Positions 45,581-54,657 are shown, counted from the first letter of the stretch. The stretch: DNA of 64,000 nucleotides from Actinoplanes subtropicus (GCF_000721705.1 NZ_JOJL01000009.1:62001-126000), one strand, 5' to 3'. Numbers and translations are program-made. The notes: generated by a model not told the origin, from the sequence alone.

Positions 45581-45653
45581 GTGCATACACCGCGGCACCG
45601 GGAAACTGGGCGCCCGAGAGCCGCCCAGTTCGCGTCCCGGGCGGTGTATGTAC
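45581..45653. promoter_or_regulatory. Long imperfect hairpin upstream of the sigma factor gene
   Basis: Arms 45581-45612 and 45622-45653 pair in two blocks: a 13-base outer block (one mismatch, containing CATACACCGC) and an inner AACTGGGCG block, with a bulged middle and a 9-base loop. It ends 41 bases before the sigma factor ATG, so it could be a 5'-UTR structure or a two-site operator. Confidence 0.5.
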
Positions 45654-45694
45654 CGGGCGGAGACACGACATGGTGCGGAAGGAAGGAGCGCGGG

Positions 45695-46708
45695 ATGGCG
45701 ACAGCCGATCTGCTCTCCCGGGCGCGGGCCGGGGACGGCGAGGCTTTCCGGGAGCTGGCCGAGTCCCACCGGCGGGAGCTGCAGGTGCACTGCTACCGGA
45801 TGCTCGGATCCTTCGCCGACGCCGAGGACGCCGTCCAGGAAACAATGCTGGCCGCCTGGCAAGGCATCGACGGATTCACCGAGGAACGCGCCTCGCTCCG
45901 CACCTGGCTGTACAAGATCGCCACCAACCGGTGCCTCAACATACGCCGCGCGGCGAGCCGGCGCCCGGCCACCGGGTGGGATCTGTCCAAGTACGAACCG
46001 CTTGTACCGACCCCGCGCGACGAGCCCGCCTGGCTGCAGCCGTTTCCTGACGCCCTCCTCGATCGCGCCGCCGGCCGGCCACCCGGGCCGGAGGACCGCT
46101 ACGAGCAGACCGAAGCCATTTCGCTGGCCTTCGTGACCGCCCTGCAACTGCTGCCGCCGCGCCAGCTGGCCGTCCTCATCCTGCGCGACGTCCTCGGATT
46201 CCACGCCAGCGAGGTGGCCGGCATGCTGGAGGTGACCGTCCAATCGGTCAACAGTGCCCTCAAACGGGCCCGCGCCGGCCTCCAACGCCGGCAGCAGCCG
46301 GCCGCCGGCCACCAACCGCCGCCGGCCGCAGGCTCATCCGCCGAGGACGCGATCGTGGCCAAGTTCGCCCGCGCGTGGCAGTCGGCCGACCTCGACGCGC
46401 TGGTGGCCCTGCTGACCGACGACGTCTTCTTCGCGATGCCGCCGGAGCCCTTCGGATACGAGGGTCGTGACGCCGTAGCCCGCTACTGGGCCCGCCAGTT
46501 CGGCGCGGGCCGTAGGTTCGACCTCGTCCCGACCCGAGCCAACGGCCAGCCCGCGTTCGGAGCCTACCTGCGTCTCCCGGCCGGCAACCGCCACGCGACC
46601 GGCTTCTACGTGCTCACCCTCGCCGGCGACCGGATCCGCGGCATGACCCGCTTCGACACCAGCGTGCTGCCGTGGTTCGGACTACCGCGCTCACTCCCCA
46701 TCCGATAA
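45695..46708 (+). CDS. ECF sigma factor with C-terminal SnoaL-like domain (TIGR02960-like)
   Basis: 337 residues from ATG 45695, with GGAAGGAG upstream. Sigma region 2: FRELAESHRRELQVHCYRMLGSFADAEDAVQETMLAAW (residues about 17-55) and LRTWLYKIATNRCLN. Region 4: LPPRQLAVLILRDVLGFHASEVAGMLEVTVQSVNSALKRAR. The last about 125 residues form a SnoaL-like domain (KFARAWQSADLDALVALLTDDVFFAMPPEP). Such ECF types have no separate anti-sigma gene; the fused domain is thought to modulate activity. A hairpin precedes it and a terminator hairpin follows at 46720. Confidence 0.9.
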   Translation: MATADLLSRARAGDGEAFRELAESHRRELQVHCYRMLGSFADAEDAVQETMLAAWQGIDGFTEERASLRTWLYKIATNRCLNIRRAASRRPATGWDLSKYEPLVPTPRDEPAWLQPFPDALLDRAAGRPPGPEDRYEQTEAISLAFVTALQLLPPRQLAVLILRDVLGFHASEVAGMLEVTVQSVNSALKRARAGLQRRQQPAAGHQPPPAAGSSAEDAIVAKFARAWQSADLDALVALLTDDVFFAMPPEPFGYEGRDAVARYWARQFGAGRRFDLVPTRANGQPAFGAYLRLPAGNRHATGFYVLTLAGDRIRGMTRFDTSVLPWFGLPRSLPIR

Positions 46709-46719
46709 CCGGCAGCGGA

Positions 46720-46740
46720 CTGCCGGCTCCCGGCCGGCAG
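46720..46740 (+). terminator. Hairpin terminator after the sigma factor gene
   Basis: CTGCCGGC-TCCCG-GCCGGCAG, a perfect 8-bp stem with a 5-base loop, 12 bases after the stop. No T-tract, as common in actinomycetes. Confidence 0.55.
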
Positions 46741-46816
46741 GGTGAGCGCCAGGACGGCAACCGCCGCGAGGCCAGCGCCGGCCAGGCCGGCCGCGGTCCG
46801 GTTGCGGAGTCCGCGG

Positions 46817-46950
46817 GTGATGCTGACCCCCGAGCAGTTCTATCGGCGCCGGAGCGCGGCCGAGTCGATTGCCGGGGACCCTGCGCTCGGTGTCTCGCTG
46901 GCCGCGCGGTTGAGCGCCGAGTCGTTCCAGGCGCCGATTTTCGCGACTGG
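46817..46950 (+). pseudogene. Relic of an AraC-family regulator N-terminus
   Basis: The reading from GTG 46817 gives MLTPEQFYRRRSAAESIAGD followed by PALGVSLAARLSAESFQAPIFA, which resembles the N-terminal ligand domain of AraC/GliR-type regulators (an early helix, GDPALALRLA, then F.A.IFAAL.). The similarity stops abruptly where the LLM oxidoreductase gene ends (46952); no HTH part exists. It is a 3'-truncated fragment. Assignment is by pattern memory. Confidence 0.4.
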
Positions 46951-46951
46951 G

Positions 46952-47794
46952 TCAGAAGACGGCGTCGGCCAGCCGGTCGACCTCGGCGAGATCAGGCACG
47001 GTCGGGTCCAGGATGAGCTCGTCGAGGCCGGCCTCCTCGAACGCCTTGATCGCCTCCTGCAGGGCCTGCGGCGACCGCAGGGCGCCGTTGGCGATGACGT
47101 CGGCGAAGTCGCCGAGGAACCCGTAATAGCTGCGCAGTGACCCCTTGGACGTCTCTTCATCGCTGAGTCCGAAGTACGCCAGGCCGGCGAACCGCGGCTC
47201 GCCCTCGCGGCCGGCGTCGTGCCACTCGCGGCGGATCCGGTCGACCATCGGTTTCACCTGCGCGGGAGAGGCGCCGCCGGCGATCCAGCCCTGCCCGTGC
47301 TCGACGGTGCGGCGCACGGCCGCGTCGCTGGTGCCGCCGATGAGTACCTTCGGGTGGCCGTGCTCGGCCACCGGGAAAGCGTCGCCGGGGAGTTTCTCGC
47401 CGGCGAACACCGTACGCATGATCTCGAGCGCCGCGTCCATGTTCTGGCCGCGCTCGCGCATCGAACGGCCCATCGCGACGAAGTCGTCCTCGCGCCCGCC
47501 GACGCCCAGACCGAGGGTGAGCCGGCCGCCGGACATCGCGTCGAGGCCCGCCGCCGCCTTGGCCAGCCACACCGGCGGATACAGCGGCGTCAGCAGTACC
47601 CCGCTGAGCAGGCCGATCCGGGAGGTGGCACCCGCCGCGACGCACAGTGAGGCGATGGTGTCGTAGTTGGGGTAGACGATCCGGTCGATAGTCCCGAGCG
47701 AGGTGAATCCGCGCTCTTCGGCCCGTCTGGCCCACTCGATCATGAGCGGTCCGGGATGTCTCAACGTGTTCGGCAAGCCGATGCTGATCTCCAT
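46952..47794 (-). CDS. LLM class flavin-dependent oxidoreductase
   Basis: 280 residues, ATG 47794. Luciferase-like barrel: MEISIGLPNTLRHPGP, FTSLGTIDRIVYPNYDTIA, GRLTLGLGVGGREDDFVAMG and VLIGGTSDAAVRRTVEHGQGW. Cofactor could be FMN or F420; the sequence does not decide. Different subgroup from the 38006-38776 protein (little identity). Its end abuts the AraC relic, consistent with a deletion or rearrangement at 46950. Confidence 0.9.
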   Translation of the reverse strand: MEISIGLPNTLRHPGPLMIEWARRAEERGFTSLGTIDRIVYPNYDTIASLCVAAGATSRIGLLSGVLLTPLYPPVWLAKAAAGLDAMSGGRLTLGLGVGGREDDFVAMGRSMRERGQNMDAALEIMRTVFAGEKLPGDAFPVAEHGHPKVLIGGTSDAAVRRTVEHGQGWIAGGASPAQVKPMVDRIRREWHDAGREGEPRFAGLAYFGLSDEETSKGSLRSYYGFLGDFADVIANGALRSPQALQEAIKAFEEAGLDELILDPTVPDLAEVDRLADAVF

Positions 47795-47935
47795 GACTCA
47801 CAGGCTAGTCCGGCCCCGGCGGCGCGCGCCCGCTCCTCGAAGACCGTTACCTCACCCGCCGGGCGCGCCCGGCCGGTGACCTGCACCGAGCAGCCGTGCG
47901 GCAGGAGCTCAGCTCACCGAAATTGAACGGGATGG

Positions 47936-49186
47936 TCAAGGGGTGGGCAGCGCGCCCGCGTCGATGGCGTCCAGGATGTGCGCCGCGCCGCCGGCTGCGG
48001 GTGCGCTGGAGTCCAGGGCCGAGGCGATCACCCTCGTGCCGCCGCCGTGGCCGGCTACCGAGCCGGCGAGCAGCTCGCGCTCCGCGTCGGGGATCAGCCA
48101 CGGCGCGAGGACCGTGAAGTAGCCGCCCAGGGCGACGCACTCCGGGTTGAGCAGGTTGGCCAGGATGGCGATGCCCTGGCCGAGGTAGCGGCCGGTGGCG
48201 GCGAGGGCCTCGAGCACCCGCGGGTCGCCCGCCTTGGCCAGCTGGTGGATCTCGTCGACGTGCGGGCCGAACTCGGACGGTGAGGCCGTCGTCTCGGGCA
48301 GCGCCCGCCGGATCAGCGCGCCCAGGCCGGCCATCGCCTCGAGGCAGCCGCGCCGCCCGCAGCCGCACAGCGGGCCGGCCGGATCGATCGGAAGGTGGCC
48401 GAACTCGCCGGCGAAGCCACGCCCGCCGCGCAGCAGGCGGCCGTCGCAGATGATCCCGGCGCCGATGCCCGCGCCGCCGGCCAGGTAGACCAGGTCGGCG
48501 GTGGCACCTTGGCCGCCGAACCGCTGCTCGGCCAGCACCGCGAGGTTGGCGTCGTTCTCCACCAGCAGCGGGTAGGACGGCTGGTTGAGCGCGGTGAGCA
48601 GGGACTTGCGCAGGTCGACCTCGCGCCAGCCCAGGTTGGGCGCCAGCTCCACCACGCCGTCCGCGTCGACCAGGCCGGGCACGCCCACGGTGAGGCCGAG
48701 CACCCGGCGCTCCTCGCGGGTTACCTTGGCCAGCACCCGCTTGGCCAGCGCGGCCAGCGACGCGATCGCCTGCCCGGGGCTGCTGGCGGCGCCGGTGAAC
48801 GAGCGGCGCCAGGAGAGCAGCCGCTCCCCGGCCAGGTCGAGGACCACCGCGGTCAGGTAGTCGGCGTTGACCTCCAGACCGATCGCCGCGTACGGCGAGC
48901 CGTCGAGGACCAGCATCATGGCGGGGCGGCCGATCCGGTTCTCCGTCATGCCGACCTCGCGCACCAGCCGGCGCTCGATCAGGTCGGTCACCAGGCTGGA
49001 GACGGTGGCCTTGTTGAGGCCGGTGGCGGCGGCGATATCCGCGCGCGAGCACGGCGCATCGGTCCGCAGATGCCGGAGCACGACCGCCAAGTTGGTCGCG
49101 CGGACATCCGCGAAGTCGGCCGGCTGCGGCCCGCTGTCCCTGGTGAGCACCAATGACTCCTGCCCCCGCTCGATTGCCCTCGCCAC
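47936..49186 (-). CDS. ROK family transcriptional regulator (beta-galactoside operon)
   Basis: 416 residues from GTG 49186 (start not certain; the conserved part begins near residue 25). Winged HTH ATNLAVVLRHLRTDAPCSRADIAAATGLNKATVSSLVTDLI; ROK domain with VENDANLAVLAEQRFGG, LAGGAGIGAGIICDG, EFGHLPIDP and a complete zinc motif CGCGRRGCLE. Divergent from the binding-protein gene at 49345, with TTTAG-N8-CTAAA and GCTTCGAAGC sites between. XylR/NagC-like repressor; the ligand is probably a galactoside or galactose derivative, inferred from the operon. Confidence 0.92.
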   Translation of the reverse strand: MARAIERGQESLVLTRDSGPQPADFADVRATNLAVVLRHLRTDAPCSRADIAAATGLNKATVSSLVTDLIERRLVREVGMTENRIGRPAMMLVLDGSPYAAIGLEVNADYLTAVVLDLAGERLLSWRRSFTGAASSPGQAIASLAALAKRVLAKVTREERRVLGLTVGVPGLVDADGVVELAPNLGWREVDLRKSLLTALNQPSYPLLVENDANLAVLAEQRFGGQGATADLVYLAGGAGIGAGIICDGRLLRGGRGFAGEFGHLPIDPAGPLCGCGRRGCLEAMAGLGALIRRALPETTASPSEFGPHVDEIHQLAKAGDPRVLEALAATGRYLGQGIAILANLLNPECVALGGYFTVLAPWLIPDAERELLAGSVAGHGGGTRVIASALDSSAPAAGGAAHILDAIDAGALPTP

Positions 49187-49267
49187 CCATCATGCCGTAC
49201 CGCAAGCACCCGGTAACGCAGGCGTAACAGGGCTTGTGGCTGAGCAGGGCCTCGGCTACTTTGTTTG

Positions 49268-49285
49268 TTTAGAAGCCCAACTAAA
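49268..49285. promoter_or_regulatory. Probable ROK operator
   Basis: TTTAG-AAGCCCAA-CTAAA: T/A-rich inverted half-sites in GC-rich DNA between the ROK gene and the transporter operon, directly followed by a second palindrome, GCTTCGAAGC (49303-49312). Half-site type and location fit ROK regulators; not proven. Confidence 0.5.
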
Positions 49286-49344
49286 GGCTATCGCCAAGCG
49301 TCGCTTCGAAGCAATCGACAAAGCACTGAAGGGAGTGAAGGACA

Positions 49345-51036
49345 GTGAACCCTTTCGATGGAGTCCGCTCCGACCGTCGCCGGTTCCTGGAACTGGCCGG
49401 TCTCGGCGCGCTCGCCGTCGCGGGTAGCGGGCTGGTCGCGGGCTGCGGCGATGCCAAGACCAGTGGCGGTCCCGGCACCACGGACAAGAACCAGCTGAAG
49501 TCGATCCTCCCGGCTTACACGGCGGCCGCCGGCCTCAAGCCCGACATCCCGAGCGTCCAGGGCACCGACGGTTTCTTCTCCACCCCGGTCTACCTCTCCT
49601 ACCCGGCCAGCCCCGCCACCACCGCGACGGGCGTCCCGGGCAAGGGCGGCTCCTATACGGCCATCACCCCGCTGTGGGGTGCCATCCCGGCGTCCACCGG
49701 CAACACCTACTACGACACGGTCAACCAGGCCCTCGGCGCGACGCTGAAAATGCAGCCGTCGGACGGTGTCAACTACGACAAGACGCTGCCCACCCTGTTC
49801 GCCGGCAACAAGCTGCCCGACTGGCTGATGATCCCCAGCTGGAACATGGGCAATCTCGGCTTCGCCGAGGCCGTGAACAAGTTCGCCGACCTCGGTCCCT
49901 ACCTGAGCGGCGACGCGGTCAAGGCCTACCCCAACCTGGCCGCCATCCCGAGCACGGCCTGGCAGTGCTGCATCTGGAACGGCAAGCTGTTCGGCCTGCC
50001 GGTCTACTACAGCGGGGCCACCGCGGGCGGCGCGTTCTACTACCGCAAGGACATCCTCGACAAGCTCGGGGTCAGAGCCGACTCGATCAAGACGCCGGAC
50101 GACCTGGAGGCGGCCGGCAAACAGCTCACCGACGCCAAGGCCGGCCGCTGGGCGTTCGGCGACCTGTTCGACTACCTGGGCCTGATCTACAAGTACCCGG
50201 GCGACCCGAACAAGTGGGCCCTGGACGCGAGCGGCAAGCTGGTCAACCGCTACGAGATGCCCGAGTTCCTCGAGGCGCTCAACTGGATGACGAAGCAGGT
50301 CAAGAACGGCTACGTCCATCCGGATGCGATCGCCGGTAAGACCGATCAGGGCCACCAGCGGTTCTGGAGCGGCAAGGAGGTCATCCAGGCCGACGGCACC
50401 GGCTCGTGGAACGGCGGCGACGCCCAGTCCGGCAAGGCGGCCAACCCGACGTACGAGCGGCAGGCCTTCAAGCCGCTGTCGACCGACGGCAAGCCGGAGA
50501 TCCTGATGAACGCGGCCGCCGGCATGTACTCGTTCCTGAACGGGAAGCTGTCCGCCGACCAGATCAAGGAGTGCCTGTCGATCGCGAACTACCTGGCCTC
50601 CCCGTACGGCTCGGCCGAGTTCCTCACCGTCAACTTCGGCAAGCAGGGCGTCGACTACACGATGAAGGACGGCAACCCGCAGCTGACCGAGAAGGGCAGC
50701 AAGGAGGTCGCCACCACCTTCCAGTTCCTGGTCACGCCGATCACCCCGGTACCGGTGCAGGCCGGTTACGTCCAGGTCGCGAAGGACTACGCCGCGTGGG
50801 AGGGCGACATGGTGAAGTACGCCAAGAAGCCGCTCTTCTACGGCATGAACGTCACCGAGCCGGCGCAGTACGCGAAACTCACCCAGCCGATGACCGACAT
50901 CTGCAAGGACATCCGCTTCGGCCGCAAGCCGGTCTCCGCCTACCAGGACGCGCTGAAGACCTGGAAGGCGCAGGGCGGCGACCAGCTGCGCGCGTTCTAC
51001 GAGGACATCCGCAACAAATACGGCACCGGTCAGTAA
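49345..51036 (+). CDS. Sugar ABC transporter substrate-binding lipoprotein, LplA/YtcQ type
   Basis: 563 residues from GTG 49345. Twin-arginine lipoprotein signal: DRRRFLELAGLGALAV with lipobox LVAGCGD (Cys34). The long solute-binding domain has PDWLMIPSWNMG, WNGKLFGLPVY and FYYRKDILDKLG, as in the LplA/YtcQ group that binds oligosaccharides. First gene of the operon repressed by the ROK protein. A strong hairpin follows it (51047-51079), which would keep binding-protein mRNA in excess over the permeases. Confidence 0.93.
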   Translation: MNPFDGVRSDRRRFLELAGLGALAVAGSGLVAGCGDAKTSGGPGTTDKNQLKSILPAYTAAAGLKPDIPSVQGTDGFFSTPVYLSYPASPATTATGVPGKGGSYTAITPLWGAIPASTGNTYYDTVNQALGATLKMQPSDGVNYDKTLPTLFAGNKLPDWLMIPSWNMGNLGFAEAVNKFADLGPYLSGDAVKAYPNLAAIPSTAWQCCIWNGKLFGLPVYYSGATAGGAFYYRKDILDKLGVRADSIKTPDDLEAAGKQLTDAKAGRWAFGDLFDYLGLIYKYPGDPNKWALDASGKLVNRYEMPEFLEALNWMTKQVKNGYVHPDAIAGKTDQGHQRFWSGKEVIQADGTGSWNGGDAQSGKAANPTYERQAFKPLSTDGKPEILMNAAAGMYSFLNGKLSADQIKECLSIANYLASPYGSAEFLTVNFGKQGVDYTMKDGNPQLTEKGSKEVATTFQFLVTPITPVPVQAGYVQVAKDYAAWEGDMVKYAKKPLFYGMNVTEPAQYAKLTQPMTDICKDIRFGRKPVSAYQDALKTWKAQGGDQLRAFYEDIRNKYGTGQ

Positions 51037-51046
51037 GGCCCGGGAT

Positions 51047-51079
51047 CGGCGGCCCGGTCCGGCCACGACCGGGCCGCCG
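51047..51079 (+). terminator. Intra-operon attenuator hairpin
   Basis: Perfect 13-bp stem (left arm CGGCGGCCCGGTC) with a 7-base loop, between the binding-protein stop and the permease TTG start. Such hairpins after solute-binding genes act as partial terminators or 3' mRNA stabilisers. The exact effect is inference. Confidence 0.7.
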
Positions 51080-51110
51080 TGCTTCCCCGTAGTTCCGAGG
51101 AGCCAGAGCT

Positions 51111-52091
51111 TTGACGGCGATACCCAAGGCGCCCCCCGCGGTGCCGGCGTGCCCGGCGCCGTCCGTCGCGGGCGTCCGCAAGCGCGACGAGCGCCGGCGG
51201 CGCTTCCGGCGCGACCGTGCCCTGCTGATCATGACGGCGCCGGCGGTGCTGCTGCTCGTCGTCTTCAACTACGTGCCGATGTTCGGCACGGCCACGGCCT
51301 TCCAGTCGTACAGCATCTACGCCGGCTTCATGCACAGCCCGTGGACCGGCCTGACCACCTTCAGGTCGCTCTTCGCCGACCCGACGTTCTGGTCGGCGCT
51401 GCAGAACACGCTGGTGCTCAGCCTGGTGCAGCTGGTGCTGTTCTTCCCGATCCCGATCGCGCTGGCCATGCTGCTCAACTCGATCATGAGCAACAAGGTC
51501 CGTACGGTCGTGCAGTCGATCGTCTACCTGCCGCACTTCTTCTCCTGGGTGCTGGCCATCACGATCTTCCAGGAGATGCTCGGCGGGGCCGGCGCGCTCA
51601 ACCAGTTCCTCCGCCAGCACGGCATCGCGACCTGGGACATCATGACCAACCCGGACACGTTCAAGTTCCTGGTCACCGCGCAGGTGGTCTGGAAGGAGGC
51701 GGGCTGGGGCATCATCGTGTTCCTGGCCGCCCTGGCCGCCATCGACCAGAACCTCTACGAGGCGGCCGCGGTGGACGGCGCCGGCCGCTGGCGCCGCATG
51801 TGGCACATCACCCTGCCCGGCATCCGCAGCATCGTCGTGCTGATGCTGGTGCTGCGCCTCGGCAACATCCTCACGGTCGGCTTCGAGCAGCTGCTCATCC
51901 AACGCGACGCGGTCGGCCGGGACGCCTCCGAGGTGCTCGACACGTACGCCTTCTACTACGGCGTGGTCAACGCGAACTTCAGCCTGGGCGCCGCGGCGTC
52001 GCTGTTCAAGGGCGTGCTCTCACTGATCCTGATCCTGGCGGCCAACAAGATCGCGCACCTGGTGGGCGAGGACGGACTGTACCGGAAATGA
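51111..52091 (+). CDS. Sugar ABC transporter permease, LplB type
   Basis: 326 residues with a TTG start at 51111 and GAGGAG upstream. Basic N-terminus KRDERRRRFRRDR, then six helices beginning ALLIMTAPAVLLLVVFNYVPMFG, the YVPM motif of LplB proteins. EAA loop YEAAAVDGAGRWRRMWHITLPGI. Ends NKIAHLVGEDGLYRK. Stop overlaps the next ATG. Membrane channel subunit. Confidence 0.93.
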   Translation: MTAIPKAPPAVPACPAPSVAGVRKRDERRRRFRRDRALLIMTAPAVLLLVVFNYVPMFGTATAFQSYSIYAGFMHSPWTGLTTFRSLFADPTFWSALQNTLVLSLVQLVLFFPIPIALAMLLNSIMSNKVRTVVQSIVYLPHFFSWVLAITIFQEMLGGAGALNQFLRQHGIATWDIMTNPDTFKFLVTAQVVWKEAGWGIIVFLAALAAIDQNLYEAAAVDGAGRWRRMWHITLPGIRSIVVLMLVLRLGNILTVGFEQLLIQRDAVGRDASEVLDTYAFYYGVVNANFSLGAAASLFKGVLSLILILAANKIAHLVGEDGLYRK

Positions 52092-53023
52092 CCACCGTAT
52101 CCGCACCCGTGCAGGCGACCCGGAACTTGCGGCCCAGCTGGGAGGAGCCGCACACCAAGGCCGGCCAGACCGGCAAGGGCGCCGTCCTGCTGGTGACGGT
52201 CGCCCTGGTGATCGTGCCGCTGTGGATGGTGGTGATCACCAGTTTCTCCACCCAGGGCTCGGTCAACCGGGCCGGCGGCATGGTCCTGGTGCCGCACGGG
52301 CTCACCGTCGAGGCGTACCACCAGATCTTCACGAACCAGCTGATCATCCATTCGCTCATCGTCAGCCTCGCGATCACGGTGATCGGCACGGTGCTCTCGA
52401 TGGTGACGACGGTGCTCTGCGCGTACGGGCTCAGCCGCTCCGGTTCGTACGGGCATCGAACGATCCTGATGGTCCTGGTCGTGACGATGTTCTTCTCGGG
52501 CGGCCTGATCCCGACGTTCCTGGTCGTGTCGGCGCTCGGCGGCTACGACAACTACTGGTCGCTGGTGCTGCCCAGCGCCGTCTCGGTCTTCAACATCCTG
52601 GTGATGCGCGGCTTCTTCGCCGGCACCGCGCAAGAGCTGATCGACGCGGCCTCGATCGACGGCGCGGGCGACTGGCGCACGCTGTGGTCGGTGGTGCTGC
52701 CGACCTCGCGCGCGGTGACCGCGGTGATCGCGCTGTTCTACGCGGTCGGCTACTGGAACACGTTCTTCAACGCGCTGCTCTACCTGCCGGACAACAACAA
52801 GTGGCCGCTGCAGATGGTGATCTACACGTACACCCTGCAGGGCAGCGCGCTGCCCGGCACCGGCGTCACCAACACGGGCCAGTACTTCGGCACCCAGCAG
52901 ATCGCGCCGCTCGCCATCCAGATGGCCGTGGTGACCCTGACGCTCGTGCCGATCCTGCTGATCTACCCGTCCGTGCAGCGACACTTCACCAAGGGCATGC
53001 TGCTCGGGGCGATCAAGGGATGA
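52088..53023 (+). CDS. Sugar ABC transporter permease, YtcP/LplC type
   Basis: 311 residues from ATG 52088 (ATGA overlap). Six helices; characteristic MFFSGGLIPTFLVVSALGGYDNYWSLVLP; EAA loop IDAASIDGAGDWRTLWSVVLP; C-terminal GMLLGAIKG as in LplC/YtcP. Partner of the LplB-type permease. The operon has no ATPase gene. Confidence 0.93.
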   Translation: MTTVSAPVQATRNLRPSWEEPHTKAGQTGKGAVLLVTVALVIVPLWMVVITSFSTQGSVNRAGGMVLVPHGLTVEAYHQIFTNQLIIHSLIVSLAITVIGTVLSMVTTVLCAYGLSRSGSYGHRTILMVLVVTMFFSGGLIPTFLVVSALGGYDNYWSLVLPSAVSVFNILVMRGFFAGTAQELIDAASIDGAGDWRTLWSVVLPTSRAVTAVIALFYAVGYWNTFFNALLYLPDNNKWPLQMVIYTYTLQGSALPGTGVTNTGQYFGTQQIAPLAIQMAVVTLTLVPILLIYPSVQRHFTKGMLLGAIKG

Positions 53024-54657
53024 TCCACTTCGGCGGCGACTACAACCCGGAGCAGTGGCCGGAGAAGGTCTGGGCCGAGGACGTCGAGCTGATGCGCCGG
53101 GCCGGGGTCAACCTGGTCACGGTCGGCGTCTTCGCCTGGGCGCGCCTGCAGCCGGCGCCGGAGGAGTTCGACTTCGGCTGGCTCGACCGGGTGCTGGGCC
53201 TGCTCGGCGACGGCGGCATCGGGGTCTGCCTGGCCACCCCGACCGCGTCGCCGCCGCCGTGGTTCACCCGGCTTCACCCGGACGCCATGCCGGTCACCGC
53301 GGACAGGGTACGGCTGACCCACGGCTCCCGGGACACGTACTGCGTCAACGCCCCGGCGTACCGAGCGGCCTGCGCGCGCATCACGCGCGAGCTCGCGGCG
53401 CGCTACGCCGGGCACGACGCGGTCCGGCTCTGGCACGTCCACAACGAGTACGGGACGACCTGCTACTGCGACCACTGCGCGGCCGGGTTCCGCTCCTGGC
53501 TCGCCGACCGCCACGGCGACCTGGCCGGGCTCAACGAGGCGTGGAGCACCGCCTTCTGGTCGCAGGGCTACGGCGACTGGGCCGAGGTGCTGCCCCCGCG
53601 CGCCACCCAGTACCTGGGCAACCCCGCCCACCTGCTGGACTACCGGCGCTTCGTCTCGGACGCCATGCTCGCGCACTACCTTTCGCAGCGGTCGATCCTG
53701 CGGGTGAGCGACGCCCCGGTCACCACGAACTTCGTGCTCGGCGGCTGGGTGCCGGTGGACCACGCCCGCTGGGCCCGCGAGGTCGACCTGGTGGCGATCG
53801 ACGACTACCCGTCCTCGGTGGACCACCTCGCCGAGCGGGCCTTCGCCGCCGACCGGGCCCGCGGCTGGGCCCGCGACGGCCGCTGGCTCCTGATGGAGCA
53901 CGCGCCCCCGATCGACCCCGCCCAGGCCCGGCCGGCCGCGCTGACCTATCTCGACCGCGGCGCCACCGGCATCATGTACTTCCAGTGGCGGCAGAGCCGG
54001 GGCGGTGCCGAGCAGTGGCATCCGGCGATCGTGCCGCACCAGGGCCCGGACACCCCGGTCTTCGCCGCGATCAGCGCGCTCGGCGCCGAGGTGGCCGGGC
54101 GCGCGCCGGTGACCGTGACGGCGACCGCCGCGCTGATCTACGACGAACAGACCATGTGGGCCTGGCAGTCGCCGCACCTGCCGGCCGGGGGCCTCGACTA
54201 CGAGGCCACCTGCCGGCGCTGGCATCAGGCGATCGGCGGCATCGTCGACGTGGTGCCGCCCTCCGCTCCCCTGGGCCGGTACCGGCTGGTCGTCGCGCCG
54301 CTGCTCTACCTGCTGCCGGCGGCCGGGCACCGGGCGCTGCGCGACTACGTCCGCGGCGGCGGCACGCTGGTGCTCACCTTCGCGAGTGGCCTGGTCGACG
54401 GCTGCTGCCGGGCCACACCGGGCGCGCTCGACGACCTGATCGGCGCGCGGGTGGTGCGGCACGTGCTGCCGCAGCCGGGCGAGACCGGTCACCGCTGGCT
54501 CGACGACGTGGAACCGGCCGGCGCCACCGTGCTGATGCGCACCCCCGACGGCCGGCCCCTGCTCCTGGAACACCGGTACGGCGCGGGCGTGGTCCGCTAC
54601 CTCGCGACCGACCTGGACGACCCCCGACCCAGCCTGCCCACGAACGAAACCCGGTGA
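53020..54657 (+). CDS. GH42 beta-galactosidase
   Basis: 545 residues from ATG 53020 (ATGA overlap with the permease). GH42 TIM barrel: FGGDYNPEQWPEKVWAEDV, WARLQPAPEEFDFGWLD, acid/base Glu in HVHNEYG (about residue 143) with the CYCDHC cysteine cluster typical of the family, and nucleophile Glu in WLLMEHAPP (about residue 290). Trimerisation domain present (ALIYDEQTMWAWQ, YVRGGGTLVLTF). Shorter than the usual about 650-690 residues: the C-terminal beta domain is mostly missing. Cytoplasmic hydrolysis of imported beta-galactosides. Confidence 0.93.
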   Translation: MIHFGGDYNPEQWPEKVWAEDVELMRRAGVNLVTVGVFAWARLQPAPEEFDFGWLDRVLGLLGDGGIGVCLATPTASPPPWFTRLHPDAMPVTADRVRLTHGSRDTYCVNAPAYRAACARITRELAARYAGHDAVRLWHVHNEYGTTCYCDHCAAGFRSWLADRHGDLAGLNEAWSTAFWSQGYGDWAEVLPPRATQYLGNPAHLLDYRRFVSDAMLAHYLSQRSILRVSDAPVTTNFVLGGWVPVDHARWAREVDLVAIDDYPSSVDHLAERAFAADRARGWARDGRWLLMEHAPPIDPAQARPAALTYLDRGATGIMYFQWRQSRGGAEQWHPAIVPHQGPDTPVFAAISALGAEVAGRAPVTVTATAALIYDEQTMWAWQSPHLPAGGLDYEATCRRWHQAIGGIVDVVPPSAPLGRYRLVVAPLLYLLPAAGHRALRDYVRGGGTLVLTFASGLVDGCCRATPGALDDLIGARVVRHVLPQPGETGHRWLDDVEPAGATVLMRTPDGRPLLLEHRYGAGVVRYLATDLDDPRPSLPTNETR

